Below are positions 1 to 8,685 of a stretch of 64,000 bases of DNA, in pieces. The DNA comes from Brevibacillus aydinogluensis (GTDB lineage Bacteria; Bacillota; Bacilli; Brevibacillales; Brevibacillaceae), in NCBI RefSeq assembly GCF_031954365.1, contig NZ_JAUSVZ010000007.1; one strand, given 5' to 3'. The notes beneath the pieces are model-generated. The model did no database searches. It was not told the origin of the DNA and worked only from the letters and a program-made list of their open reading frames with translations. The position numbers and the translations under genes were made by a program. Numbering within the stretch: the first letter of the stretch is position 1; each line of letters opens with the position of its first letter.

Positions 1-97
1 GCCTCACGGCGGACACCCTTGCCTTAAGCTAACGGTTGGTACAGCCAACCCCCGTTCGGGACTTTCACCCTATAGCTACCGCCCATGCCGGGCGCCC
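1..97 (-). mobile_element. Group IIC intron, 5' end only (runs off the window)
   Basis: Read on the minus strand from about position 97 down to 1, the sequence follows the start of domain I of bacterial group IIC introns such as the Oceanobacillus iheyensis intron: GCCCGGCATGGGC, then TATAGGGTGAAAGTCCCGAAC, then GTTAGCTTAAGGCAAGGGTG and TCCG. These blocks occur in the same order and spacing as in that family. The intron body, reverse transcriptase gene and 3' end lie outside the window. The exact first base is inferred by alignment from memory (first base near 97). The junction lies three bases past the stem and short T stretch of a Rho-independent terminator, which is the known insertion preference of class C introns. 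Confidence 0.82.
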
Positions 98-138
98 CGA
101 AACAAGCGCGGGTCAGCGTTGGCTTTCCCGCGCTTGTT
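98..138 (-). terminator. Rho-independent terminator of the FAD oxidoreductase gene; group IIC intron target
   Basis: A perfect 12-bp inverted repeat (127-138 with 101-112) with a 14-nt loop lies 16 nt downstream of the minus-strand gene stop. It is followed on the minus strand by a short T-rich stretch (TTGTTT counting the end of the stem) and then directly by the intron. The T tract is short, possibly because the intron interrupted it. Confidence 0.8.
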
Positions 139-153
139 GTTTTTGATTGGTGC

Positions 154-1728
154 TCAGACCGGGCCGATCGACGGCCAGGCCAGCTCGACGCCTTCCCGCA
201 TCAGGAGCCGCTGAAAATCGGCCAAATCCTGCGGCATGTTGCGGACAGCGCGGGGGGAAATCCCCCGCTCGAGGCAGTAGCCGGCCAGAAAGCCGGCCGC
301 TTCGCCGATATTCCACTCCACGGGGTGGAGCCGGAAGCAGCCGTTGGTAATGTGCGTGACCCCCGCATTCTTGCAGGCCGGCAGCAGATTCTCCATCCGG
401 AGGGGAATCAGGCAGCCGAGCGGAATCTGGAACGGCAGGGAGGGAATGTACAGGTAGTTCCGGCCGCCCGTGCTGGGATGCAGGTCGATCCGGTAGCAGC
501 CCACGCCGACGGAATCTTCGAACGTCTCTGCCTTGCCGTCTGGGCGGCACGCCGGACTGACGTGCTGTTCGAGCACGGTAAACTCCGCCCGGATCCGTCG
601 GGATTCGCGGATGTAGGGGGACATGGCAAATCCGTCGTCCGTTCCAAGGACGTCCCGGCGCAGGCGCAGTCCGGGATATCCCTGTTTGCCGTCGGGCCTG
701 GGCGCTTCCGTCTGCATCCAGTACAAGAGCGACAGGCTGAGCTGTTTCGCCTGATGCAGATGGCGCGTCCGCTCGTCCTCGCTGACGTCGATGATCGGGC
801 CGAGCCAGTAGTCGTTTTGCGGCCAGTTGACCAGCGTGACGCTGCTCGGGTACAAACCTGCAGTGAAGTTGTCCTTGTCCGCAATCTGCCGGTAGCGAAA
901 CAGCGAGAAACGGTCCGTCCCCGGAAACAGCTCGTAGCGAACGGGTTCATGGGTATCCGGCTTGACGCCTGTCCAGCTCAGCAGCTTGTCCGGCCAGAAA
1001 TCGGGCTGGTAGTTCCGCCAGAACTCATAGCTGGCCGGTTTGTCGATCGTATGGTCTTCCCCTTCCAGATAGTCCATCGCAAACACATACGTGAACGACT
1101 GCATGTCCATCGGCTGCGGGTTCCCTTCCAGCGCATGGGGTTCGCCCGTTTCGCTGACGGATTCCGCTCCGGTCACGTATTCGACACCGGCCAGCGGCAG
1201 CAGGTCGCCGCACTCCGTCGCGTCGAGAAAATAAGGAGCCGCCAGTTCCACGCGATCCCCCGTCTCCAGATGGGTGACGGTCGCGGAGACGATCCGGTCT
1301 CCCACGGTGCGGGCCGCCGCAAGCCTGTGCCGGACGAGTATAGTCACCCTGCCGCTGTTGACGTACGGAGCCAGCATCTGGTGCAGAACGGCCAGCGCCA
1401 CTTTCGGTTCATGACAGAGGCGGCTGACCGATCCGTTTCCCGGGTTGAGGTACGGGACGGCTCTCGCCGCTTCCGTAAGCGGATAAACATCGCGGTAATA
1501 GCGGCGCACGCCGTCGCGAAACAACCGGTAACTGCGGGTACAGCCGAACTGTTCGATCCAGGGGTGTTCATCCGGCGGAACGGCCTGGCTGGTGAGCTGC
1601 CCGCCGATCCAGGATGTTTCTTCCGTCATGACGACGGTTCTGCCCAGTTTGGCAGCGGCCAAGGCAGCCGCACAGCCGCCCACGCCCCCGCCGATGATGA
1701 CCAGGTCGGCATGAAGTTCCCGTATCAT
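154..1728 (-). CDS. FAD-dependent oxidoreductase (FAD_oxidored family)
   Basis: The 524-residue product starts with a Rossmann dinucleotide-binding motif, VIIGGGVGGCAAALAAAKLG (residues about 10-29), followed by SWIGGQLTSQ. Both are typical of the FAD_oxidored family (PF12831), which often acts as a secreted or cytosolic flavoenzyme of unknown substrate. No signal peptide is visible, so a cytosolic enzyme is likely. The C-terminal part has the family pattern of a second FAD-contact segment near NAGVTHITNG. The ATG start has GGAGTG-type ribosome-binding sequence a few bases upstream. The gene stands alone: a terminator follows, and the next gene upstream is divergent. The substrate cannot be read from the sequence. 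Confidence 0.85.
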   Translation of the reverse strand: MIRELHADLVIIGGGVGGCAAALAAAKLGRTVVMTEETSWIGGQLTSQAVPPDEHPWIEQFGCTRSYRLFRDGVRRYYRDVYPLTEAARAVPYLNPGNGSVSRLCHEPKVALAVLHQMLAPYVNSGRVTILVRHRLAAARTVGDRIVSATVTHLETGDRVELAAPYFLDATECGDLLPLAGVEYVTGAESVSETGEPHALEGNPQPMDMQSFTYVFAMDYLEGEDHTIDKPASYEFWRNYQPDFWPDKLLSWTGVKPDTHEPVRYELFPGTDRFSLFRYRQIADKDNFTAGLYPSSVTLVNWPQNDYWLGPIIDVSEDERTRHLHQAKQLSLSLLYWMQTEAPRPDGKQGYPGLRLRRDVLGTDDGFAMSPYIRESRRIRAEFTVLEQHVSPACRPDGKAETFEDSVGVGCYRIDLHPSTGGRNYLYIPSLPFQIPLGCLIPLRMENLLPACKNAGVTHITNGCFRLHPVEWNIGEAAGFLAGYCLERGISPRAVRNMPQDLADFQRLLMREGVELAWPSIGPV

Positions 1729-1922
1729 GTGCCTGCACTCCTTCCGCTTCGTTCACAAAATTGCTTTTAACTCCATTTTTGAAAGAATTTGTTATTTTTC
1801 TATTGTATGAGATGGGCTTCCGGGTGGCAAGGCAACCATACAGGAACATGCCGCCAAACGAGCGTCTGTTCACGAATGCTTCACAAACGGACACAGACAG
1901 GAAGTGTCGCGCCTGCTTTCGT

Positions 1923-1951
1923 TTGCCGACTGTGCGAAGTAATGATAAAAT
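1923..1951 (+). promoter_or_regulatory. Sigma-A-type promoter for the 2000-3126 gene pair
   Basis: TTGCCG at 1923-1928 and TAAAAT at 1946-1951 are separated by 17 nt. They lie about 30 nt upstream of a strong AAGGAGGG ribosome site. The -35 element differs from consensus at two positions. Confidence 0.5.
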
Positions 1952-1999
1952 AGTTCGTGGTTTTTGCCGTTTTTTTCTAAAAAAGGAGGGAATATCTTG

Positions 2000-2254
2000 A
2001 TGGATTTTGGAGCAGTATCGGTAGATATGAATCCGTTGACTTCTTTTATGATGATCTTTCCCCTGCTGACGCTGGTGCTGACGCTCGCCTTTTACGGGTT
2101 CATCGTGTACGTTCTCGTCAGCCTGCTCCGCTTCATGAAGCAAAAAACGGAAAGCGACCGGGAACGCAACGCCAAGCTGGGCGAGCTGATCAGCTTGCTG
2201 CGTGAGACGAATGTCGGGCGCCTCAAAAACGAACAGGTTGATGAGAACCGATGA
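2000..2254 (+). CDS. Small single-span membrane protein, unknown function
   Basis: This 84-residue protein has one long hydrophobic segment (about residues 14-38) followed by a charged tail rich in Lys, Arg and Glu, so it is probably anchored in the membrane with its tail in the cytoplasm. I chose the ATG at 2000 because AAAGGAGGG lies 9 nt upstream; a TTG immediately before it is possible. The stop overlaps the start of the DUF1963 gene (ATGA), so the two are almost certainly co-transcribed and translationally coupled. I do not recognise a family. Confidence 0.7.
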   Translation: MDFGAVSVDMNPLTSFMMIFPLLTLVLTLAFYGFIVYVLVSLLRFMKQKTESDRERNAKLGELISLLRETNVGRLKNEQVDENR

Positions 2255-3126
2255 AAAAACAAATCTTGTCACTGCTTCATGAGGCGGGACTGTCCCGCTA
2301 CGCGGAGCGCTTTGAACCGCTCATCCGCCCTTCATTCCGAATATTCACGCATCCTGTGGACGAGGAATCTCTGTCTCTTGGCACATCCAAAATCGGCGGC
2401 TGCCCCGATCTGCCGGCGGGAACACCCTGGCCGTATTGGAAGTCGTATCCGCTGTCGTTTCTGGGGCAGATCAACCTGGCCGAGCTGCCCCCTTTTCCGG
2501 AGAAGATACTGCCGGAGCGGGGATTGCTCCTCTTCTTTTTCGCCGCGGCGGCAATGTTCGACGACGATGAGTTCTACCACAGCGTGGAGAAAGCAAAAGT
2601 CTTGTTTGTAGCGGAAACGGACAGCGCTGACCTGAAGCGGACCGCGCCGCCAAACGAGCTGGACGATTACGATCCGCCCGTCCGTTTCTCTCCCTGCTCC
2701 CTCGACTATCGTGTGGAGTGGACCGTACCGCCCGCCGAATCGAGCGACATCGAACAGCTAGGCATGAGCTGGAACAAAAACCGGGACGATTTCGACCGAT
2801 ACTGGGAGCAGTTCAGAAAGCGTGTCTGGGAACAATTGCTTCATCCGGACGACATGAAAAATCGCCTGCTCGGCTGCCCCGACCAGATACAGGGGGACAT
2901 GCAGCACGAATGTCAGCTTATGGCCTATCCCTCCACGGACAGAAACGATAAGGCGGCCCTGCTGCGGCAGGCTGTGCGCTGGCGGCTGCTGTTCCAGGTG
3001 GATTCGGAAGAGGAAAAGACGGGGATGATGTGGGGGGACATCGGCCGCCTCTACTTCTGGATCGAGCAAGAGGCGCTGGAGCGGGCCGACTTTTCCCTCG
3101 TCGTTTGCATCGATCAGTACCACTAA
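2251..3126 (+). CDS. DUF1963 (YwqG-like) family protein
   Basis: The 291-residue product matches the DUF1963/YwqG pattern: a SKIGGCPDLP block near residue 47, then WPYWKSYPLSFLGQINLAEL, and a later LLLFFF segment. Members are cytoplasmic proteins of unknown function, often found near toxin-immunity or stress genes. Here the gene overlaps the end of the small membrane-protein gene by 4 nt, so both probably come from the promoter at 1923-1951. No T-rich terminator follows; a GC-rich hairpin lies near 3160. Confidence 0.82.
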   Translation: MKKQILSLLHEAGLSRYAERFEPLIRPSFRIFTHPVDEESLSLGTSKIGGCPDLPAGTPWPYWKSYPLSFLGQINLAELPPFPEKILPERGLLLFFFAAAAMFDDDEFYHSVEKAKVLFVAETDSADLKRTAPPNELDDYDPPVRFSPCSLDYRVEWTVPPAESSDIEQLGMSWNKNRDDFDRYWEQFRKRVWEQLLHPDDMKNRLLGCPDQIQGDMQHECQLMAYPSTDRNDKAALLRQAVRWRLLFQVDSEEEKTGMMWGDIGRLYFWIEQEALERADFSLVVCIDQYH

Positions 3127-3213
3127 GCTGGACGATCGTAACAGGCTGCCCCGCCAGTGGGGACCGGCCGTCGAACGGCCCCCGCGAAAACAGACACTGT
3201 CGGGGCAATCGCG

Positions 3214-3927
3214 TCAGATGTCCCAAAAGGCCCGGGGGTTCTCCAGAAAGCGGCGGGTCAGTTGGTAGTGCTCCGTCTCTTCATAGCGGACCTCTGTCAG
3301 CGGTGATGTGTCGAAGCTGAGGATGCGGGCGCCCGGAAAGCCCATCAGGATTGGCGAGTGGGTGGCGATGAGAAACTGGGCTCCTTCCTCCACCAACTCC
3401 TGCATCAGGTACAAAAACGCGATCTGCCGCATCGGCGAGAGGGCTGCCTCCGGCTCGTCCAAAAGGTAGATGCCTTTGCCGCGAAAGCGGTGGGCAAACA
3501 GCGAGAAAAACGACTCCCCGTGCGACTGCTCATGCAGCGACCGCCCCCCGTAGCTGCGATACCCGGTGGGATAGTCTTTCTCCACCTCGTCGATGTGGCT
3601 GGCAAACTGGTAAAAGCTCTCCGCGCGCAGAAAAAAGCCGTTGGTCACCTTTGGACGCCAGGAAAGGCGGACATAATCGCCCAGAGCCGCCTCTGCCCGG
3701 TCTACGTGGTAAAGGTTGTTACGGCTGCCGCCGGCGGTGTGAAAACCGCACTGGTAAGCCACCGCCTCCAAAAGCGTCGACTTGCCGGAGCCGTTTTCGC
3801 CGATAAAAAAGGTGACGCTGCTGGTCAAAGGGATTTCCTCCACACCCTGGTACGCAGGCAGGCTAAACGGGTACCCCCCTTTTGCGGGAAACAGCTCCCT
3901 GCGCAGGATAATGGCATGCAAATACAT
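3214..3927 (-). CDS. Single-domain AAA ATPase of the ABC/SMC-like type (COG3910-like)
   Basis: The 237-residue protein is one ATP-binding cassette. It has Walker A GENGSGKST (about residue 43), a signature-like SHGES, Walker B GIYLLDEPEAAL and an H-loop ATHSP. This is the layout of small predicted ATPases of the COG3910/AAA_21 group, whose partner and role are generally unknown. The ATG at 3927 is preferred because GGAGGAGAG lies just upstream; longer versions of the frame run into the divergent gene. The gene is transcribed away from the L,D-transpeptidase gene with only about 66 nt between starts, so their promoters must be packed together. Confidence 0.8.
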   Translation of the reverse strand: MYLHAIILRRELFPAKGGYPFSLPAYQGVEEIPLTSSVTFFIGENGSGKSTLLEAVAYQCGFHTAGGSRNNLYHVDRAEAALGDYVRLSWRPKVTNGFFLRAESFYQFASHIDEVEKDYPTGYRSYGGRSLHEQSHGESFFSLFAHRFRGKGIYLLDEPEAALSPMRQIAFLYLMQELVEEGAQFLIATHSPILMGFPGARILSFDTSPLTEVRYEETEHYQLTRRFLENPRAFWDI

Positions 3928-3993
3928 ATATCTCTCCTCCACTCTCACGTTTCCCCGCTTCCTGGCCGATACTTCCAGTAAGGAGGGAGTGCG

Positions 3994-5421
3994 GTGAACA
4001 AGGCACAATTTCTCCAGGAAAAAAGCGCGTTTCACATGACCTATCCGGACAAGAGTGACCTCGCCTTTTACCGATGGTTCGTCGAACGGCATCCCGACCT
4101 TGCCATTGGCTGGTACCATCTCGGCCGCGAACGGGAGATGCGAAACGAAATAGACGAGGCGCTGGCCGCGTACCGCCAGGCGCTGCACGCCAAACACGGC
4201 CCTTACTCGGAAGAAGCGGCCGCGGCCTATCAGGACCTGCTGCGCAAACGCCGGCGGGGGTTGTGGGCCGGCAGAATCCGCCTGCTGCTCGCCTCCCTTT
4301 TATTTTTCCACGCTCAATTTGCCTTTTCACCGGGGCTTTTGTCTGAGCCGGATAAGGCTGCTTCGACAGGCGCCGCATTTACTAATGGAAAGAACGCATC
4401 CGGCCAGGAGCGGCCGCACGTGGAAGTGATCGCCGTACCGGCCGGCACGGACGGCAAGCAGCTGCGCCATCACGTGTACGACTATGTGAGCGGGCGGCGT
4501 ACAGCGCTCAAACAGCCGTACACGGTGCTGGTTGTCCCTGAAGTGACGGGAGCGCCGCTGTTTACGCCGCTGTTGTTTTACCGGCCGGGAGAACTGCACG
4601 GTCTGTTGCGGTATGACCCCGTCAGCCGCACCGTCTTGAGCCAGCAGTGGTTTGACCGTCCCTGCGCCTGCGATCAGCATCCGGCGGTGCGGACGGCCAA
4701 GCTCCAACTCGCAGAAGAACAGCGCACGCTGGAACACCTGCTGATCCTGCGCAGCGCCCTGTACCGCCACTACCAACGAAAAGGGAGCCTGCCCCAGAAG
4801 CTGAGCGATCTGGCTGGCGCCTATCCCGGCAACGCCCTGCCGGACATTCCTCCGACGCCCGCCTGGTACGGAGCCACGGACTGGGCATACCAGCCGGCTG
4901 CATTTCGCCGGGAAGCGGCCTGGGAAAGCATGCGCCACGTCGTCCCGCTGCGCGGCTATCCGGAGCCGTCGGTGCCGCTCGCGCCGCTGCAGATCCACGT
5001 CCACCTGGACTCGCACGCGATGACGCTGACCAGCGGACCGCACCTCGTCCGGCGCTATCCGATCGCCATCGGCAAAAACGGCTCGACGCCGGCAGGTTAC
5101 TTTTCCGTACTGCAAAAAATCAGCAATCCCCGCGGTCCCGATGATATCTACGGAACGCGCGGCCTGATTTTTCAGCAGAACGGCTACGCCATCCACGGCA
5201 CCAACCATCCCGCCAGCATCGGCCAGTCGGTCTCGCTTGGCTGCATCCGTCTGCACAACCGGGACGTCGAGGAACTGTATACGTTTGTCGCGCCAGGAAC
5301 GGAAGTGATCATCTCCGCCCATGCCGCTCCCGTGCCCCGGTGGGCCAACCCGGCAGCGTTTGTCCTGCCGGCCGGCCGCGACGAGGAAACGCCCCGCGTC
5401 GTCTATCATTGGCTTCATTAA
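3994..5421 (+). CDS. Membrane-anchored L,D-transpeptidase (YkuD domain) with N-terminal TPR-like region
   Basis: The 475-residue protein has a C-terminal YkuD catalytic domain (about residues 325-435) with the motif HGTNHPASIGQSVSLGCIRL, where the Cys is the nucleophile and the first His is catalytic. L,D-transpeptidases cross-link or modify peptidoglycan outside the membrane. Residues about 20-75 resemble a TPR repeat (WYHLGRERE, ALAAYRQAL), and one transmembrane segment lies at about 94-113. This predicts a cytoplasmic TPR-like head and an extracellular enzyme. A middle region of about 200 residues is unassigned. The GTG start has AGGAGGG 6 nt upstream. Confidence 0.85.
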   Translation: MNKAQFLQEKSAFHMTYPDKSDLAFYRWFVERHPDLAIGWYHLGREREMRNEIDEALAAYRQALHAKHGPYSEEAAAAYQDLLRKRRRGLWAGRIRLLLASLLFFHAQFAFSPGLLSEPDKAASTGAAFTNGKNASGQERPHVEVIAVPAGTDGKQLRHHVYDYVSGRRTALKQPYTVLVVPEVTGAPLFTPLLFYRPGELHGLLRYDPVSRTVLSQQWFDRPCACDQHPAVRTAKLQLAEEQRTLEHLLILRSALYRHYQRKGSLPQKLSDLAGAYPGNALPDIPPTPAWYGATDWAYQPAAFRREAAWESMRHVVPLRGYPEPSVPLAPLQIHVHLDSHAMTLTSGPHLVRRYPIAIGKNGSTPAGYFSVLQKISNPRGPDDIYGTRGLIFQQNGYAIHGTNHPASIGQSVSLGCIRLHNRDVEELYTFVAPGTEVIISAHAAPVPRWANPAAFVLPAGRDEETPRVVYHWLH

Positions 5422-5511
5422 CAGGATGGACGAACATGCTGCTGTCCCAATCCGGAATGGGGGCAGCGGCTCTCCTGCATCCGGTGGACAGAAAACAGGC
5501 GAACCGTCGGC

Positions 5512-5545
5512 AAAAAAGCGCGCTCCCGCTGCGGGAACGCGCTTT
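5512..5545 (-). terminator. Terminator of the 5548-5895 gene
   Basis: AAAGCGCG (5515-5522) pairs with CGCGCTTT (5538-5545), with further pairing of TCCCGC and GCGGGA inside. On the minus strand six T residues follow the stem. It begins two bases after the stop codon. Confidence 0.85.
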
Positions 5546-5547
5546 GC

Positions 5548-5895
5548 TTATTCTTCCATATGGCTCAGGGATTCTTCTTCCTGTTCTTCTTCCGGATTCC
5601 ACTGATCCAGCACTTTGCCCTGCAGGACTTTGCCTTTGATAAACTCCACCTGCTGGCTGCTGAATTCGTTCGTCCACGCGATCCCCAACTCTTCGGCCAG
5701 ACGGACGACAGTCAGCAGTTCGGACCACGCCACGTAGCGTTTATACCAGAAGAACTGGGGCTGTTCGTTCATATACGGATACAAATCGTCAAAATCGGTG
5801 TGTTTACAGTCGAGAGCACGTTCAAAATTTACCTTGGCCCGCCGCAACTGCTCTACAAAAAACGCCTGCAAATCCACTTGTGCGAAGTCTGTCAT
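5548..5895 (-). CDS. Conserved hypothetical protein, acidic and aromatic-rich
   Basis: The 115-residue product is acidic, with no signal peptide or membrane segment. Its middle is rich in aromatic residues (FDDLYPYM, PQFFWYKRYVAW) and its tail is very acidic (NPEEEQEEE). The start ATG has AGGAGGG 7 nt upstream and a terminator follows the stop, so it is a well-formed single-gene unit. I do not recognise the family. Confidence 0.7.
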   Translation of the reverse strand: MTDFAQVDLQAFFVEQLRRAKVNFERALDCKHTDFDDLYPYMNEQPQFFWYKRYVAWSELLTVVRLAEELGIAWTNEFSSQQVEFIKGKVLQGKVLDQWNPEEEQEEESLSHMEE

Positions 5896-5995
5896 AGACC
5901 GTCCCTCCTGTCTCCCGATTTATGTGTATTGTACCACGCGGGAGAGGAAGTGCAAATAGTCGAAAATATGCTAACTGTTCAGCAGATTTCCACTG

Positions 5996-8506
5996 TCAGC
6001 GGTTGCGGCCGTTTCCTGGCGAGTGCCTGCCGCCTCCCGCATCTTCGGGCGGCGGCGGCGGCAGCTCAATGCCGTTCGGGGGCAATTGCTGGCCGTTTGG
6101 TTGGACGATATCCGGCGGAATCACCGGCGTTTCGCCGCCAGAAGGCTGATCGTCTGCAGGCTGACCGGTTCCGTCCTGTCCCTCTGTTCCGGTGGACGGG
6201 TACTGGCCGTTTCCTCCCTCGACCGTGCCGTCGTCCTCATGCGTGCCGCTGTCGTCGTGGTGCTCCCCTTCCTGCAGCAGCTGCTCCAATTGCTTCGTGT
6301 TGATTTCGGCGATGTTGGACGGCTCCAGTTCCCTGCCATCCGCATCACGGGGAACGACGACATACTTGTACATGACCGGCGAGTCCAGCGTATCCACGTG
6401 CCTGTTATCCTTCACTCCGGCGGCGATCAACTGGCGATTGTCCGGATTGTCCGGAGATACGCGGTACACGTCGTACGTATAGTCGTCATCCCCGCCAGTC
6501 CAGGTCAATATCACTTTCAGCGAGTTGCCTTCCAGGGTCAGGTCGGCGGAGAGGTGCACGGAAGCAGCCTCTTTTTTCTCCTCTTCGTACCGCTTCATGC
6601 CTGCCGGCGGTTCAAAATCCCGTACCGGTTCTCCTTTCAGGCCTTTTTTCAGGACAGTGGCGAACATTTTGGCCGTCAGGCTGCTGCCCTCGCGCATCAG
6701 GTGCTGGGCATCTTCCTTGTCATAGCCCATCCAGACCGCGCCTACGTACTCCGGCGTGTACCCGACGAACCAGGCGTCCTTGTTGACGCTGCTGTTGCCG
6801 ATGAGGGACTGCGTCGTCCCGGTTTTTCCGGCAACGTGGCGGCCGGAAATCTGCGCGTTGCGTCCCGTCCCTTCCTTGACCGCACGCTCCAACATGGTGT
6901 GTACCTTCCATGCCGTTTCCGGTTTGATCACCTGCTCCTGTTTCGGCTGGTAAACTTTCTGGATGCCGCCCCGTTCGTTCTCCATTCGCTCGATCACGTG
7001 CGCTTCGGACACCACCCCGCTGTTGGGGAAAGCCGTGTACGCCTGCGCCATTTTCAACGGCGACGTCCCTTTGTCCAGACCGCCCAGCGCGATCGCCAGG
7101 TTGCGGTCTTTTTCCGACAGGTTAATGCCGAATTTTTCCAGATACTTCAACGAGGTCCCGATGCCGATTTCGTTCAGCAGCCAGACCGCCGGCACGTTCA
7201 ACGAATCGATCACAGCGCGGGTCATGCTGACGGAATCACTGTACTTGTTGTTGTAGTTGCGCGGCTCGTAGCCGTTGAAATCCTGCCGCTTGTTGGAGAT
7301 CGACGAATTAGGGCCCCATTTGGAATCCGAATCGATTGCCGGCGCGTAAACGGCCAGCGGCTTGAACGACGACCCAGGCTGGCGCTGCATGTCGGTCGCC
7401 AGGTTGAAGCCTTTTGGCTTGTAATCGCGGCCGCCCATCATTGCGGCGATGCCGCCAGTTTTGGCGTCGATGACGATCATCGCTGACTCCACGGCCCGCT
7501 GCGGCCCCGGCTTCGGGAAGTTGGCCGGGTTGTCATACGCCTCCACCATGGCGTCCTGCATTTTCGGGTTGAACGTGGTGTAAATCTTCCAGCCGCCGCG
7601 GTACAGATCCTCTTCCGTAACGTCGTACTTCGCCTCGGCCTCACGGATCACGTAGTCGTAAAACGCCCGGTAGCCTTTTTTCAACCCGCCGCCTGCCTTC
7701 GTCTCATCGGTCTCTTCCGGCACCGGTTTGGCTTGGGCCGTCACCTTTTGCTCCTGGGTGATGAAGCCCTGCTCGCTCATCAGGCGCAGCACGGTGTCGC
7801 GGCGCAATTTCGCCTTGTCCGGATTGTTAAACGGCGAGTAGGTGGTCGGCGCTTTCGGAATGGCCGCCAGCATGGCCGACTCGTGCAGATCGAGCTGGGA
7901 TACATCTTTGTCAAAATAGCGCTGGGCGGCGTCACCCACGCCGTAGGCGCCTTCCCCGAAGTAAATCTGGTTCAGGTACATCTCCAGAATCTGGTCCTTG
8001 GAATATCGGCGTTCCAAGGCCATGGCGATGCAGACTTCCTTCGTCTTGCGCCAAAACGTCTGTTCCAGGGAGAGGAATACTCGTCGTGCGAGCTGCTGCG
8101 TGATCGTACTGCCCCCTTCGGCGAGCGACCCCTTGCGGATGTCGTTGATGATCGCGCCGCCGATCCGGAACATGTCCACGCCTTTGTGCTCAAAGAAGCG
8201 ACGGTCTTCTGTTGCGATAAAGGCGTTGATCAAATGATCCGGCATCTGGGTGAGCGGTACGTATTTGGTGTTCTTTTCACGTAGCAGTTTCGTGATTTCA
8301 TTACCGTCTTTGTCATAAATCACCGTAGGCTCCGATTTCAGTGCCTCCAGTTTCTGTATCTGCGTTTCAATCATTTTTTCACCGGCGTACAGCAAGACAA
8401 AGTATCCGCCGATGACGCTGAAGATTAGAAAGACCGTAAAGGATACGGCAAACATCAGCAATTTCTTCTTTTTCTTCTTCCCTCGTTGCTTGGCCTTTGT
8501 TGCCAT
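5996..8506 (-). CDS. ponA: Class A penicillin-binding protein (PBP1A family) with C-terminal extension
   Basis: The 836-residue bifunctional enzyme polymerises and cross-links peptidoglycan on the outer face of the membrane. After a Lys-rich cytoplasmic start and one membrane segment (about residues 15-38) comes a glycosyltransferase domain with the motifs TEDRRFFEHKG, GGSTITQQL and RRYSKDQILEMYLN. The transpeptidase domain has PGSSFKP (active-site Ser), SLN and KTGTT. A fibronectin-like segment (about 675-750) and a low-complexity tail rich in Gly, Pro and Gln follow, as in many Bacillus-type PBP1 proteins. The ATG start has GGAGG 6 nt upstream. The gene is transcribed alone; the symbol ponA is by family and could equally be pbpF or pbpG. 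Confidence 0.9.
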   Translation of the reverse strand: MATKAKQRGKKKKKKLLMFAVSFTVFLIFSVIGGYFVLLYAGEKMIETQIQKLEALKSEPTVIYDKDGNEITKLLREKNTKYVPLTQMPDHLINAFIATEDRRFFEHKGVDMFRIGGAIINDIRKGSLAEGGSTITQQLARRVFLSLEQTFWRKTKEVCIAMALERRYSKDQILEMYLNQIYFGEGAYGVGDAAQRYFDKDVSQLDLHESAMLAAIPKAPTTYSPFNNPDKAKLRRDTVLRLMSEQGFITQEQKVTAQAKPVPEETDETKAGGGLKKGYRAFYDYVIREAEAKYDVTEEDLYRGGWKIYTTFNPKMQDAMVEAYDNPANFPKPGPQRAVESAMIVIDAKTGGIAAMMGGRDYKPKGFNLATDMQRQPGSSFKPLAVYAPAIDSDSKWGPNSSISNKRQDFNGYEPRNYNNKYSDSVSMTRAVIDSLNVPAVWLLNEIGIGTSLKYLEKFGINLSEKDRNLAIALGGLDKGTSPLKMAQAYTAFPNSGVVSEAHVIERMENERGGIQKVYQPKQEQVIKPETAWKVHTMLERAVKEGTGRNAQISGRHVAGKTGTTQSLIGNSSVNKDAWFVGYTPEYVGAVWMGYDKEDAQHLMREGSSLTAKMFATVLKKGLKGEPVRDFEPPAGMKRYEEEKKEAASVHLSADLTLEGNSLKVILTWTGGDDDYTYDVYRVSPDNPDNRQLIAAGVKDNRHVDTLDSPVMYKYVVVPRDADGRELEPSNIAEINTKQLEQLLQEGEHHDDSGTHEDDGTVEGGNGQYPSTGTEGQDGTGQPADDQPSGGETPVIPPDIVQPNGQQLPPNGIELPPPPPEDAGGGRHSPGNGRNR

Positions 8507-8619
8507 GAATGACCTCCTGGTTACTTTCTCTCTCCCACATCATATAGACGGAACCTTTTCAAAAAAGTTTCTGTCCGCCCCCCGTCTATGATTCCATATC
8601 TGCGCCCGTTTGTCACTGG

Positions 8620-8653
8620 AAAAAGCCTGTCTCCCAAGGAGAACAGGCTTTTT
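8620..8653 (-). terminator. Terminator of tkt
   Basis: AAAAAGCCTGT and ACAGGCTTTTT form an 11-bp arm pair, with CTCC/GGAG pairing inside. The run of Ts ends the minus-strand hairpin about 33 nt after the tkt stop. The stem is symmetric and could also work weakly from the other side. Confidence 0.85.
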
Positions 8654-8685
8654 CACGCAATAAGAGTATTTACAAAAAGGGATCG

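Noticed and set aside
85..1770. Long plus-strand frame of 561 codons opposite the FAD oxidoreductase gene
   Set aside because: It mirrors a well-supported gene, has no ribosome site and crosses the intron/terminator junction.
6023..7486. 487-codon plus-strand frame opposite the penicillin-binding protein
   Set aside because: Antisense reading of a clear ponA-type gene in GC-rich DNA; composition is Arg/Val-rich without any family motif.
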